64,000 bases of DNA from Magnetococcus marinus MC-1 (GCF_000014865.1 NC_008576.1:4555001-4619000); one strand, 5' to 3'; counted from the stretch's first letter, positions 10,022 to 19,166 are shown. The notes: generated from the sequence alone by a model not told the origin. Numbers and translations are program-made.

Positions 10022-10368
10022 TCCAACGCCCCCTTCTTCCAGGCGTATGCATAGCCAACCAGCAGCACCACCAGAAACAGCACCATCTCTACAAAGCCTA
10101 CGATACCAATCTCCTTAAAGGCTACCGCCCAAGGAAATAAAAACGCAGCTTCAATATCAAAGACAATGAACAGAATGGCGAGAAGGTAGAAGCGTACATC
10201 AAACTTGATGTAGACCCGTGATAGTGGGGCAAATCCACACTCATACTGGGAGCGCTTCTCCGCGTAAGGACGCTTTACCCCAACCAGATAGCTGGCCGCC
10301 AACATAAAGACCGCCATACCTCCAGCTATGACCAGCAGAATCAGGACCGGAAAATAACTCTCCAGCAT
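10012..10368 (-). CDS. nuoA: NADH-quinone oxidoreductase subunit A
   Basis: First gene of the complex I operon; small three-helix membrane subunit, 118 residues. Conserved pieces are [17 protein letters not shown] and [26 protein letters not shown], the loop and helix next to the quinone cavity. No gene lies upstream on the same strand for 700 bases, so the operon promoter should be within 10369-10700. Weak GGAAAGGGTG binding site upstream of the ATG. Confidence 0.97.
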   Translation of the reverse strand: MLESYFPVLILLVIAGGMAVFMLAASYLVGVKRPYAEKRSQYECGFAPLSRVYIKFDVRFYLLAILFIVFDIEAAFLFPWAVAFKEIGIVGFVEMVLFLVVLLVGYAYAWKKGALEWE

Positions 10369-10523
10369 GCTGTCACCCTTTCCTTGAGCGCGTATGTAAC
10401 AGATGGGTTATCAACCACACCCACGCATTTATCAGGTAGCCGGACGATGAGTACCATTCCAAGCACCCCACGTCAAGCGCTACATCGGTTATCCGAAACA
10501 GTTAGCCCTTGACCAACCCACGT

Positions 10524-10552
10524 ATATTACCCACTCCATTCTTGTATCGCAA
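10524..10552 (-). promoter_or_regulatory. Candidate promoter of the nuo operon
   Basis: On the minus strand TTGCGA (10552-10547) and TAATAT (10529-10524) are separated by 17 bases. Each box matches the sigma-70 consensus at four of six positions. The site is 156 bases upstream of the nuoA start. It is the best pair I can find, but not strong. Confidence 0.3.
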
Positions 10553-10988
10553 GTGTAACACGTTGTTATATGGTTACAATCGTCTTATTCAGGCTAAGTA
10601 AAAATTTATTGATTGACTCATAAAAATGGTACATATTATTTCTAGTTATCTATGCGTTTGATTAATTGGCCTATTTTAAAATATACCCACCCAAACCCAT
10701 CCATCGTAACGGGCTAATCCACGCACCACCGAGCTTGAGCCTCGATCTATTCCCGACCCCCTGAAGCATGTGCAACGCCGTCTCATGCTGACGCGCCCCC
10801 ACCCTCAATGAACCTAAACCATACGCCACACCCAAGGCTATTTATCTTAGGTTATTTACGCCACCTCCACCAGCAAGGCGTAATGGCCCATATATCCCCT
10901 AGGGTTCAAGCCAATTTGTTTAACAACTTATAGACATAGGCTCAAAGTTTTTTACCGTCCGCATATTGTTAAGGCTTCCCTACCAATC

Positions 10989-11018
10989 TTAACTGTGCAA
11001 TACTCTAAGGCATATATT
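10989..11018 (+). promoter_or_regulatory. Candidate promoter for the collagen-like gene
   Basis: TTAACT (10989-10994) and TATATT (11013-11018) with an 18-base spacer, about 45 bases before the ATG at 11071. The -10 box matches consensus at five of six positions and lies in an A+T-rich stretch. Confidence 0.35.
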
Positions 11019-11070
11019 ATAGCTTTTATAGCCTGAAACCCTTCGGAATACAACTTGTGGTAATGATACT

Positions 11071-12048
11071 ATGAATCGCCCAATGCAAACCATCTCTCTT
11101 TCCGACCGCCTCGCGCCCTGGTTAAGCCACTCTGGCGCCACCTTGCATAGCAACGCCAACGTGACCCTCTTGGAATATCAGTGCTTGGACAGCACAACCT
11201 TGACCGCTATGCGGCTCCCAACCCCGCCGCTGACCCTATTACGGCATCTTTTTCAACCCTGGCCGCTACGTGAAAAAAATCTCTCTCTACCCAATATTGA
11301 TCCGCTAACCATTCATGATCCCAACCAACGGCTGTTCTCTCTCCTCCATCATCGCGCTAACATATATGACAATATTATGGATGCCAAGCGACTCGCTAAA
11401 CCACCTCATGAGATAACGCTTTACCATATTGAATCGCTTTATTTAGGTGACCATTCGACCTATATTTTAGAGGGCGAACAGGCCATTTTTTGCATCGACA
11501 CGCTCACCTTTAAACCCCGTGCCCAGCTGATTGTACGCACCCCTTTTCCCTTACTCATTGGTACCCTAACTCGCCGTCTAAAAAACGATCTTCCCTCTCC
11601 ATCGCTCCGTCGATATGCCGATATTACCTTTGCGGGTCAAGATGGCCAGCTCCCCCCCCATATGCCAAAAATGGGGGGAAACCCCTACCGCCACGGTCAA
11701 CCCAGCTACCCCTATAGCACCCTGTTGATACAACGTCTTAAAGGCATTTTTTATGTTGCTTGTCGCGGCGGTCATGGCATCAATGGCCGCGATGGTGTCA
11801 ACAATGGTAATGGTGAAGATGGCGGCAATGGTGGGTCTGGTGGTGATCTGCATGTCTATTACGGCAAAACCCGCAAACAGGATGGCTCCATCCTTACAGA
11901 AAGGCATCTAAACGTTAGCCGTGTCGGCTCGGGTGGTATGGCCTTATTCTCCAACAATCGTCAGGGAATGGCCTGTCACGCTGGCCGGATGGGCATCCCC
12001 GGCACCCCAGGAGTGGTCACCATACGTTTATGTAAAACCGCCCCCTAA
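11071..12048 (+). CDS. Unknown protein with a collagen-like Gly-x-x tract
   Basis: I do not recognise this 325-residue protein. The first ~180 residues are globular in composition, with no signal peptide or membrane helix visible. Residues about 233-258 form a Gly-rich run in which Gly recurs at nearly every third position (GHGINGRDGVNNGNGEDGG then NGGSGGD), followed by a short beta-like segment LHVYYGKTR and a second Gly-rich tail (MGIPGTPGVVTIRL). Such GxxG runs occur in surface and fibre-like proteins, but function is not deducible. The ribosome binding site is weak. The gene stands alone: a long gap upstream, and an insertion sequence begins 48 bases after its stop, which could mean an accessory locus. 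Confidence 0.6.
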   Translation: MNRPMQTISLSDRLAPWLSHSGATLHSNANVTLLEYQCLDSTTLTAMRLPTPPLTLLRHLFQPWPLREKNLSLPNIDPLTIHDPNQRLFSLLHHRANIYDNIMDAKRLAKPPHEITLYHIESLYLGDHSTYILEGEQAIFCIDTLTFKPRAQLIVRTPFPLLIGTLTRRLKNDLPSPSLRRYADITFAGQDGQLPPHMPKMGGNPYRHGQPSYPYSTLLIQRLKGIFYVACRGGHGINGRDGVNNGNGEDGGNGGSGGDLHVYYGKTRKQDGSILTERHLNVSRVGSGGMALFSNNRQGMACHAGRMGIPGTPGVVTIRLCKTAP

Positions 12049-12095
12049 GGCCGCTCTGTCCCTGTATCCATAAAGAGCATCGGCCCCAATCCCCT

Positions 12096-14202
12096 GCTTA
12101 ACCCATGTTTAACAGGCTATTGTAGAAGATCTTAAAATACAGAATCTTACGATGTGTATTTTTTTCGAGTGGCACTACAAACTGTGCATTCTTTGGAAAA
12201 TGTGCTCAGACGACCATCTTTTTCACCCCGCCTGGGTTTGCATGGATTCCAAGCGCCTGGAAGATTTTCTGTTGTTCAGGCTCAGGTCTGGTGGCTTTGC
12301 GCACCTGCAAGGAATGTCCATCGGGTCGTCGAAATGAAGCGGTAATCCGGCACTGGCTGGAGAGGATGTCTCGCAGCGTGCTCCAGCGACCGTGGATACC
12401 TTTTTCCGCCAATTGTTGACGTATTATCTGTACGATCTGGTAGGTCAGCACGGTGATAAACAGATGACCATCGCTGCGTTCCTCTTTCCGATGGAAGAGT
12501 GGACGCAAGCCCAATTCCGATTTGAGAGAGCGAAACACCGATTCCAGATCCGTGAGGGTGATGTAGGTGCGCCATAAGCGCTCCTCATCCCAGCCGGTCT
12601 CGTTGCTACGCAGGCAGTAGACCCCAGGGTGGGTCAGCGAGGTGCCATCGAGCGGTTTTTGTTTCCAATGGATGGCTTGGGCCTGCAAACCACTGTCGTC
12701 CGGGATGATTTCGATGTGGTAGTGCTGGCCTATACCACGATTTTTTTCTTTCAGCCGTCCAATGCGCTCCCAAAGTTTATCGATATTCTTTGTGGTGCGG
12801 GGCTTGGAAAGCCCCTCGGAGAGCTTAGTCAGACCGGCTTCAAAGCGCTCGGCAAAACGCCGGGAGATCCCCTTTTCCTTTTCCGCACGGCGTTGGGAAT
12901 GACAGTAAAGCCTCACCTCCTGGCCATCGTCGCTGAGAACTTTTTGGATGTGGATCTGTTCCTTTGCGGCCGTTTCGATACATGCAGCACCGTTGAAATC
13001 GAATTGCCGCTCGCGTTCTCGGCTGACCACCAGATAACGATAGCCTTTGTCGCGTAACCAGACAAGATTGGCCTCAGTGGCTACCCCCCGATCCATAACC
13101 ACCAAGGCACCATTGGGAGCATTCAAGCCTTTGAGCATCCCTTCCAGGGTGCTCCCTTCGGAGACATTGCCGGGGAAAATCTGCGAACGGCGCACAAACC
13201 CGCTACCGTCGAGTACCAGACCCAAGGTCAACAGGGGAGAGTCGCAACGCTTCTCCTTTGAGCGCCCCCGCTGAGCTTTGCTGTTTCCTTCTGCCTCTCC
13301 CTCAAAATAGGTATTGGTCAAATCGTATAAGGTGACGGTGCCCGGCAGGTTGAATAGATCGTTAATCTTGGAAAACAATCTGTTTTCGATAGCCTCGCGG
13401 TTTCTGATCAATAGGTCTGAAACTCGGTAAAATTGCATCAGGCTCATGGTCTCGAAGTCCACATCAAGCAACTCCCCTAGGCCGCTTTGGGCGCTGAGCC
13501 ATCTATGCAGCGCCCGTTCGGAACCAGGTGCGGCCATGCGTCCAATAATGGCGCCGATGGCTGCGGCTCGCTGAGGGCCGGTTAGTCCGACATCGGCCAA
13601 CAGTTCTGTAAACCCTGCCTTACCCATGGCCCATAGTCCCACCTGCTCCACCCCCACACTCCGGGGGCGGCTCATTTCAAGAGAGTCCACCAATACTGTT
13701 TGCACATCCTCTGGGGAAAGGCCGGTTTCCGTCTCCTTGGCAGACGGGATTGCTTCCGGCTGACGGGTCAACAATTGCGCGACAATACGCTGGGCCTCCC
13801 GCTCCACTTGCGAAGGACAATCAAGAGAAATCAGTGTCTTCTGAGGGCTTAGCAGTTGATCGATACGTGAACACAAGGTGGGCCAGTGATTCTGGCCTAT
13901 GGCGAAATGACGGCCAAGATTCAAGAGTGTCACCTGCCTGACCTTCGTGCCGACACGAAGGGATTGAACCAGGCGATGCGTGTAGTAAGATTCGCCTGTG
14001 GCTGTATTGCGGGTTTGTGTGCGTCGTATATACATACTCGGAATGATACCAAAAGCACCATGGTGGCGCAAGACATAATAATTTATTATGGCACTACAAA
14101 ACATGTTTGAATTTGTGAGTACATATAAATCAATATGTTAAAATATATCAATAGGCCAAACATGCCTAAATTCGGTAGAGAAATGTTAAACATGGGTTAA
14201 GC
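12096..14202 (-). mobile_element. Insertion sequence, IS1634-type (IS4 superfamily), complete
   Basis: A 2107-base element bounded by perfect 19-base inverted repeats: GCTTAACCCATGTTTAACA at 12096-12114 and its exact complement at 14184-14202. Between them lies one transposase gene on the minus strand. The flanking bases (CCCCT on the left, GAACG on the right) show no target-site duplication, so the copy may have recombined or lost the repeat. A shortened second copy in the opposite orientation lies at 34964-35149. Confidence 0.85.
12206..14035 (-). CDS. IS1634-family DDE transposase
   Basis: Transposase of the surrounding insertion sequence, 609 residues from the ATG at 14035 (MYIRRTQTRN). 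The likely catalytic triad is visible: Asp in LYDLTNTYFEGE, Asp in VVMDRGVATEANLV, and Glu in DLESVFRSLKSELGLRP, the last being the IS4-type Y/RxxxExxxK-like signature. The C-terminus KIFQALGIHANPGGVKK is also found in the remnant at 34964. The frame is intact, so the element may still be active. A longer frame from 14104 adds 23 residues with no supporting binding site. Confidence 0.88.
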   Translation of the reverse strand: MYIRRTQTRNTATGESYYTHRLVQSLRVGTKVRQVTLLNLGRHFAIGQNHWPTLCSRIDQLLSPQKTLISLDCPSQVEREAQRIVAQLLTRQPEAIPSAKETETGLSPEDVQTVLVDSLEMSRPRSVGVEQVGLWAMGKAGFTELLADVGLTGPQRAAAIGAIIGRMAAPGSERALHRWLSAQSGLGELLDVDFETMSLMQFYRVSDLLIRNREAIENRLFSKINDLFNLPGTVTLYDLTNTYFEGEAEGNSKAQRGRSKEKRCDSPLLTLGLVLDGSGFVRRSQIFPGNVSEGSTLEGMLKGLNAPNGALVVMDRGVATEANLVWLRDKGYRYLVVSRERERQFDFNGAACIETAAKEQIHIQKVLSDDGQEVRLYCHSQRRAEKEKGISRRFAERFEAGLTKLSEGLSKPRTTKNIDKLWERIGRLKEKNRGIGQHYHIEIIPDDSGLQAQAIHWKQKPLDGTSLTHPGVYCLRSNETGWDEERLWRTYITLTDLESVFRSLKSELGLRPLFHRKEERSDGHLFITVLTYQIVQIIRQQLAEKGIHGRWSTLRDILSSQCRITASFRRPDGHSLQVRKATRPEPEQQKIFQALGIHANPGGVKKMVV

Positions 14203-14266
14203 GAACGTTGACCTTTTAATGGTGCCCCAAAACCAACACGAACACCTTAAAGCACCCACTAAAAAA

Positions 14267-14291
14267 GGGCCGATCCATGCCGGACCGACCC
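14267..14291 (-). terminator. Intrinsic terminator of the aclBA operon
   Basis: GGGTCGGTCC (minus strand) pairs with GGATCGGCCC through a 5-base loop, with two G-U pairs, followed on the minus strand by TTTTTT. It starts about 30 bases after the aclA stop and separates the operon from the insertion sequence. Confidence 0.8.
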
Positions 14292-14321
14292 TCTTTTAAA
14301 CGCACCATCCGTAACCGCTAC

Positions 14322-17072
14322 TTAGCCAACACTAGAGACTTGGCTGGCTGGGGTACGGGTATCCATGTTTTTACCACGGTTGGTGTGATCATCAATCTCA
14401 GCCGCTGAGCCGATCATGCGACCAAACAAGAAGGTGGTAAAGGCCGCTGACTCCATACTGTCGTTGCTGATCTCACCCTTGCTGTAGGAGCTCCACAACA
14501 TTTTCAGCAAAATCACCGCAATAACCGCATCCACATTGACGCAATAGACATTCTTACTCACGCCCGCTTTGAACAGACCATTCACTAACTCATGGTAGTA
14601 GTCCAAAAAGACGTTATAGTCGCCACGCTTCTTGAACAGCCCATTGACAAACTGTTCACGAGGATCGTAGTTGACGTCCTTATTTTTGAACACGGGATGG
14701 TTGATACAGGGTACCTTGAAATAATTCAAATCCCCTTCAGCCTTCGCCTTGTTTTTGTACTTTTTGTACTCTTTGGCGTAGTTGAGCGCCATCTCAGCCA
14801 AATCCAACGAGGTGGCCTTGCCTGGATCGGTCAAACCACTATCTTTAAAGCGATCCACCAAGAAAGCAATCGCCTCAAAGCCATTACCACCATGGGCAAA
14901 GCCGGTGTGGGTCAGGAAGCCAATGTAACCTTTGTTAATCTGTACCCGATCCGATACCTCTGGACCATCCGCAGAAACCGCACCCTTGGCACCCTGTGCC
15001 GAAATGGTGCCAGGACCGTTGGTAATAATCAGACCCAACAAGACCGAGAAGCTGTAGAGCTCATTTTGGTCGGGCTTACGCCCAAACAGCGCCAAAAAGG
15101 CCGTGGCGGTGAAGCTCCAGCTATTAATCAACTCGCTGTTGGAGACACCCTCAAAGCGATCTCCGCTTTGACCTTCGGCAGCTACCGCCGCACCCACCAT
15201 GGTGGAGAACACCTCAAAATGCCAAGGCAGATTAACCACCGTAATGCGCGACAGACGCTTGCGCATCAACGGACGCCACGCCACATGCAAGGCAATGGCA
15301 GCGATCACACCATCTCGGCTGGGCTGCTTACCAACCTTGGCCGCCACCGCTTTGACAAACTCAATGAAGATACTCTTGGCACCCCGTGCCTCACAGCCTG
15401 CCAACATCGCAGCCGCACCATCGTCACTGTCGCTGGTAAACAACGCCGCATCAGCCATAGCCAGCTGGGCGCTATAATTACCATCCGCAGCCACATTGGT
15501 GATCCCACTACGACCAAACAGCTCTATCAAAGCATCGGTGGCCTTACGGGCCCCCTCAACCAACTTGGGACCCACCATACCCACCGCCGTGGAGAGTACA
15601 ACGTTGGGGCTGCTCCCTGCGGCACGGGCCGCATCCGCCGCCAACAACGCAGGTTTGCCATGTTGGTTGACCGCTGCGTTTAAGACCACGTTCATCAACG
15701 CCTGTCCGGTTGCATCAGGATACTCACGCAACAGTGACTGCGCCAAGTTCTCTTCCAACGTATGGGTCGAAGCATCCAGCACACTGGTACCATGGATCGA
15801 AGAGACCTGAGTCTTAGGATCCATCTTAGAAGCACCAGAAGCATCTTTCATGCTCTGACGCGGAAAGACCGTGCCCACCTGCTTGGAGAGCGCTTCAATT
15901 TGATCATCATAGGGAGAGACCGCCTTTTCAGCTTTGTAGGTAAGCTTTTCTGGCAGCGTCATACCCTGGTCATTTTCAAACCAGCACTTCAGGGAGAGAT
16001 CCCCATGGGGTTCAAAGTCCGGCTGCACCCCATTGAGTGCCATCACCTTGGAGAGCGCCAGGGGAATATGGGCAATGTTGGTGACCACCGCGCCCTTGGC
16101 ACTGCACACCGGATTTTCTGGCGTAAAGAGGCCATCGACCCCAAACTTCTCCATGAACCACTCTTCTTTAGCCAGTGCATTATCGCCGGAACCGGCAATG
16201 GCACCCGCATGCCCACAAGAGCGGGTCAGTTTGGCTTTCCAACGGCCTACCACACAGGCTACAACCGGCTTCTTAAACACCAGATCATGTTCATAATAGC
16301 CACCGGGCTCTACATAAAAGACCGCCGCTTTGGTGCGGTCATCATTATGCATAGCATAGGTATATTCAGGTGCCGCATAGTGAATATAAACATCTTTACC
16401 TGAACTCACCGAGGTGGTGGTGCCCCAACCAGCCGTGGCCAGATAGACCGCAATGGTGGTGGTAAAGTTACCCGAGTTGGAAAAGATGGAAACGGAACCA
16501 GGAATCAACGACTCTTCTGGATTCGCCCCACCCAAAGCCCCACCAATACGCACCTTGTTGTGTGCATCGGCCACACCCAGGCAGTTGGCACCCAGAACAT
16601 CCACACCACGCATTTGGCAATAAGCGCGAATAATGCGGGCATCCTTAACCGCAACCTTCTCGGTCAGGATCACCACCTTTTTAAGGTTGGGGCTTACACG
16701 AACCGCCTCAATGACGGCATCTTTTACACCCGATGGGGGAACATACACCACCGCCGCATTAAACACATGACCCGCTTCCACCGCCTCCAGCACGTTGCTG
16801 TAGACAGGGATATCCCCAGCAGGGGTTTTGAGGGTGCTGCCGGAACGCCCTGGCTGGGTACCGCAGACGATGTTGCCACCCGAATAGGCATGGCTGATGG
16901 GGGTAACACTCTTACTCTCGCCACCAAGGATGTTCAGAACGCAGACGCGATCTTCCTTGGTCGCCATTTCGGCCAGAGAGTGAATGCCCACATAATAAGG
17001 AAACTCCGACACCCCTTTAGCCAGTTGGGTGTGGTAGCCTTCGTTAAGATTTTGCTTTAATTCTTGAGACAT
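14322..17072 (-). CDS. aclA: ATP citrate lyase large subunit, divergent type (CoA-ligase alpha domain plus citrate-synthase-like domain)
   Basis: Predicted to cleave citrate with ATP and CoA into acetyl-CoA and oxaloacetate, the step that runs the TCA cycle in reverse. 916 residues from the ATG at 17072 (GAGGA 7 bases upstream). Residues ~40-330 resemble a succinyl-CoA synthetase alpha subunit, with the phospho-histidine loop GHAGAIAG near residue 288. Residues ~600-900 resemble the citryl-CoA lyase (citrate synthase) domain: ITNGPGTISAQGAKG, HTGFAHGGNGFEA, CINHPVFKNKD and NVDAVIAV. A linker of low conservation (~390-440) joins them. It follows aclB by 66 bases and ends in a terminator. The His of the usual SGAH motif appears to be Gln here (~693). 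The divergent type has been proposed for Magnetococcus-like autotrophs. Confidence 0.82.
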   Translation of the reverse strand: MSQELKQNLNEGYHTQLAKGVSEFPYYVGIHSLAEMATKEDRVCVLNILGGESKSVTPISHAYSGGNIVCGTQPGRSGSTLKTPAGDIPVYSNVLEAVEAGHVFNAAVVYVPPSGVKDAVIEAVRVSPNLKKVVILTEKVAVKDARIIRAYCQMRGVDVLGANCLGVADAHNKVRIGGALGGANPEESLIPGSVSIFSNSGNFTTTIAVYLATAGWGTTTSVSSGKDVYIHYAAPEYTYAMHNDDRTKAAVFYVEPGGYYEHDLVFKKPVVACVVGRWKAKLTRSCGHAGAIAGSGDNALAKEEWFMEKFGVDGLFTPENPVCSAKGAVVTNIAHIPLALSKVMALNGVQPDFEPHGDLSLKCWFENDQGMTLPEKLTYKAEKAVSPYDDQIEALSKQVGTVFPRQSMKDASGASKMDPKTQVSSIHGTSVLDASTHTLEENLAQSLLREYPDATGQALMNVVLNAAVNQHGKPALLAADAARAAGSSPNVVLSTAVGMVGPKLVEGARKATDALIELFGRSGITNVAADGNYSAQLAMADAALFTSDSDDGAAAMLAGCEARGAKSIFIEFVKAVAAKVGKQPSRDGVIAAIALHVAWRPLMRKRLSRITVVNLPWHFEVFSTMVGAAVAAEGQSGDRFEGVSNSELINSWSFTATAFLALFGRKPDQNELYSFSVLLGLIITNGPGTISAQGAKGAVSADGPEVSDRVQINKGYIGFLTHTGFAHGGNGFEAIAFLVDRFKDSGLTDPGKATSLDLAEMALNYAKEYKKYKNKAKAEGDLNYFKVPCINHPVFKNKDVNYDPREQFVNGLFKKRGDYNVFLDYYHELVNGLFKAGVSKNVYCVNVDAVIAVILLKMLWSSYSKGEISNDSMESAAFTTFLFGRMIGSAAEIDDHTNRGKNMDTRTPASQVSSVG

Positions 17073-17138
17073 TGATCGTTCCTCGGTCAATGGCGTTGTG
17101 GCGAAGGTGCGCACTGAATCGGTGGATAAACCCCCAAA

Positions 17139-18413
17139 TCAGGCGTCACAGCCCAGCTTATCGGCAACCTGTTGACGGCCACCATTGGCCATCCAGTCGT
17201 CGATATCCTTGGCATAATTCACCACTTCACTCATGGCGGAATCATAGCCAAAGAAGCGATAGGGCAGACCCAGTGCGTCCAGGGTATCTTTCAAATAACC
17301 CATACCGCGGATCAGGTTAGGCCCACCACGACCCACCACCACATAGAGTGGCGTTGGGCCATATTCGCCGAAATATTCCCGCAACGCATCCGCCATACCC
17401 CGGAACGTCTCAAAGATATCGGTATTGTTGGCCTTACCACCGATAATGAAGAAAACGTTGCTCTGTTTAATCCAATATTTCATGGTGATACGGCTGATGT
17501 CATACATTTTTTGATAGGGAGGATTGCCGCCAAAATCCGAAGAGATGGTGGCCCGATCACCCAGTTGCTCCGTTACCAATGCGTTGGCACCACCACCAAA
17601 GGTCATGGCGGTGATAGAGCCTTGGTCATTGATCACGTACACGTCCGACTGCCCCTGATAGGTGCGCAGTTGGTTGACCTCCATCTCAAAATTGGAGTAG
17701 TCCGCCATATCCAGATCGGTGGGCAGATTAAGACGCTCAACATTGGGATCATCCCCATCAAAGGAGCACTTAAAGTCACACGCCACCGGGACCAGACGGC
17801 CACTGGCATCGGGCATCATACGAATGGGGTTCAGCTCCAGCGTGGTCATGCCATAGTTGTGGTAGAGATCCCACAGCTTGGGCAGATTTTGTACCAGTGG
17901 ACTGATAATCTCATTGGGCGCACCCAAACGGGTTAGCGCATTAGAGACCACAAAACCTTTAAAACCGGTCAGTGGGTCAAAGGGCACCGTGGCGATCTTC
18001 TCCGGGGGGAGCTCTTCGATATCCACCCCACCATGGTGGGTGATGGTAACCGTGGGTGCCCGATATTTGGTGCTATCGGTAATGGAAAAGTAGACCTCAT
18101 ACTTGGCTTCCACAAAGCTTTCAAAGGTCACACCCTCTGCCTTGGCATAGGCATTACCGTGCTGATGCTCTGCAAAATAGAGCCGTTCCTTCTCTTTGAG
18201 TGCGGTCTGCACATCCTTGGCAATACCAAGTAGTCCGGCCTTGCCTTTCTTGCCTACACCACCTTTAAAAATTGGCTTAACCAGCAAACCACCAGCCTCG
18301 TCAATCATGGACTGTAGTTCGCCGGCTGAGGCTTCTGGCCCTAGCACTTTGGAGGTGGGAAATCCAACATACTTAAGAAGCTTGGATCCCCAGTACATTC
18401 CTGTAATCTGCAT
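17139..18413 (-). CDS. aclB: ATP citrate lyase small subunit, divergent type (ATP-grasp, succinyl-CoA synthetase beta-like)
   Basis: Partner of the large subunit in 14322-17072. 424 residues from the ATG at 18413 (MQITGMYWGSKLLKYVG), with AAGGGAG 8 bases upstream; a longer frame would add 22 unconserved residues. The N-terminal half is an ATP-grasp fold (GGLLVKPIFKGGVGKKGKAG for nucleotide binding, TTLELNPIRMMP with the metal-binding Glu-Asn pair). The C-terminal half is a CoA-ligase/citrate-binding flavodoxin-like domain (SDFGGNPPYQKMYDISR, FIIGGKANNTDIFETFRG, VVVGRGGPNLIRGMGY). This layout is like SucC and like the N-terminal part of animal ACLY. Symbols for the two subunits are used differently between organisms. 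Confidence 0.82.
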   Translation of the reverse strand: MQITGMYWGSKLLKYVGFPTSKVLGPEASAGELQSMIDEAGGLLVKPIFKGGVGKKGKAGLLGIAKDVQTALKEKERLYFAEHQHGNAYAKAEGVTFESFVEAKYEVYFSITDSTKYRAPTVTITHHGGVDIEELPPEKIATVPFDPLTGFKGFVVSNALTRLGAPNEIISPLVQNLPKLWDLYHNYGMTTLELNPIRMMPDASGRLVPVACDFKCSFDGDDPNVERLNLPTDLDMADYSNFEMEVNQLRTYQGQSDVYVINDQGSITAMTFGGGANALVTEQLGDRATISSDFGGNPPYQKMYDISRITMKYWIKQSNVFFIIGGKANNTDIFETFRGMADALREYFGEYGPTPLYVVVGRGGPNLIRGMGYLKDTLDALGLPYRFFGYDSAMSEVVNYAKDIDDWMANGGRQQVADKLGCDA

Positions 18414-18575
18414 TAGAACGACTCCCTTAAACCTGGAGTGAGTTGATTCTGTATTCAGGCTATCCATACTCCTTATCACAAAGGCGTAATATTAGCCAGT
18501 CCTGATGTTGGTTTTTTGCCATAAACATTCACAACAGTGATGCCACCCAACGCGATTTGCAATAACCCAAAAAAA

Positions 18576-18602
18576 AGAGCAAGTCGTTTGCACGCTTGCT
18601 CT
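18576..18602 (-). terminator. Bidirectional terminator after tRNA-Asp
   Basis: AGAGCAAG and CTTGCTCT pair around an 11-base loop; A8 on the left gives a strong T run on the minus strand, and TTTTT follows on the plus strand. It lies 18 bases beyond the end of tRNA-Asp. Confidence 0.8.
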
Positions 18603-18619
18603 TTTTGTAAATCTCAAAG

Positions 18620-18696
18620 TGGCGGGAGCGACGGGACTTGAACCCGCGACCTCCGGCGTGACAGGCCGGCATTCTAACCAACTGAACTACGCCCCC
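18620..18696 (-). tRNA. tRNA-Asp (GTC)
   Basis: 77 bases with encoded CCA. Acceptor GGGGGCG pairs with CGCTCCC (one G-U), discriminator G. The anticodon arm is CCGGC CTGTCAC GCCGG with anticodon GTC, and the T arm reads GCGGGTTCAAGTCCCGT. Confidence 0.96.
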
Positions 18697-18866
18697 GCAA
18701 AGGGCGGATCTTAACGATCCATTTGTTCATCGCCATGCGATGAGGCGGAAAAAATACCGCTTTGTGAAAACGAAGTCAACATCTTTTGACAAAAAAATTT
18801 GACCCCGCCCTCGACCCTCATTTAGACCCATGGAGTATCACCGCAACCTTATGAACAAGGATGAAG

Positions 18867-18942
18867 TGGTGGGCGAAACAGGGTTCGAACCTGTGACCCT
18901 CGCCTTGTAAGGGCGATGCTCTCCCAGCTGAGCTATTCGCCC
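18867..18942 (-). tRNA. tRNA-Val (TAC)
   Basis: 76 bases with encoded CCA. Acceptor GGGCGAA pairs with TTCGCCC, discriminator A. The anticodon arm CGCCC TTACAA GGCG has anticodon TAC; the T loop is TTCGAAC. Located between lon and tRNA-Asp. Confidence 0.96.
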
Positions 18943-19166
18943 CCATGTGTCCGATTAGGGAACCATAGAAATACAGCTTTTCAAAATGGGATGCAACCCT
19001 TTTGCGACACAATTTTCAAGTTTCTTTCTTCCATCTATATTTTCACCTACTTTCAATAGGATCTATTTATCGTTGGCTGCACATTCCCCTTTTCAATCCT
19101 GCGTAGGTAGACCATGTTACGTCGCCAACGCCCTTTTTTAGGCTGCTGCAATCCCCAAAACCAAAA

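Larger units (their letters stand above)
10369..11070. other. Long intergenic region between divergent nuoA and an unknown gene
   Basis: About 700 bases with no credible coding frame. The part at 10550-10680 and the part at 10840-11040 are clearly richer in A+T than the flanking genes. It must hold the nuo promoter (candidate at 10524-10552, minus) and a promoter for the plus-strand gene at 11071 (candidate at 10989-11018). A 6-base direct resemblance to other sites or a structured RNA was looked for by eye and not found. Confidence 0.5.

Noticed and set aside
12206-14104. Transposase starting at 14104
   Set aside because: The first 23 residues are hydrophobic and unlike the family; MYIRRTQ at 14035 matches the usual start.
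14592-15683. A 363-codon plus-strand frame opposite aclA
   Set aside because: Antisense shadow of the GC-rich aclA gene with no binding site or homology.
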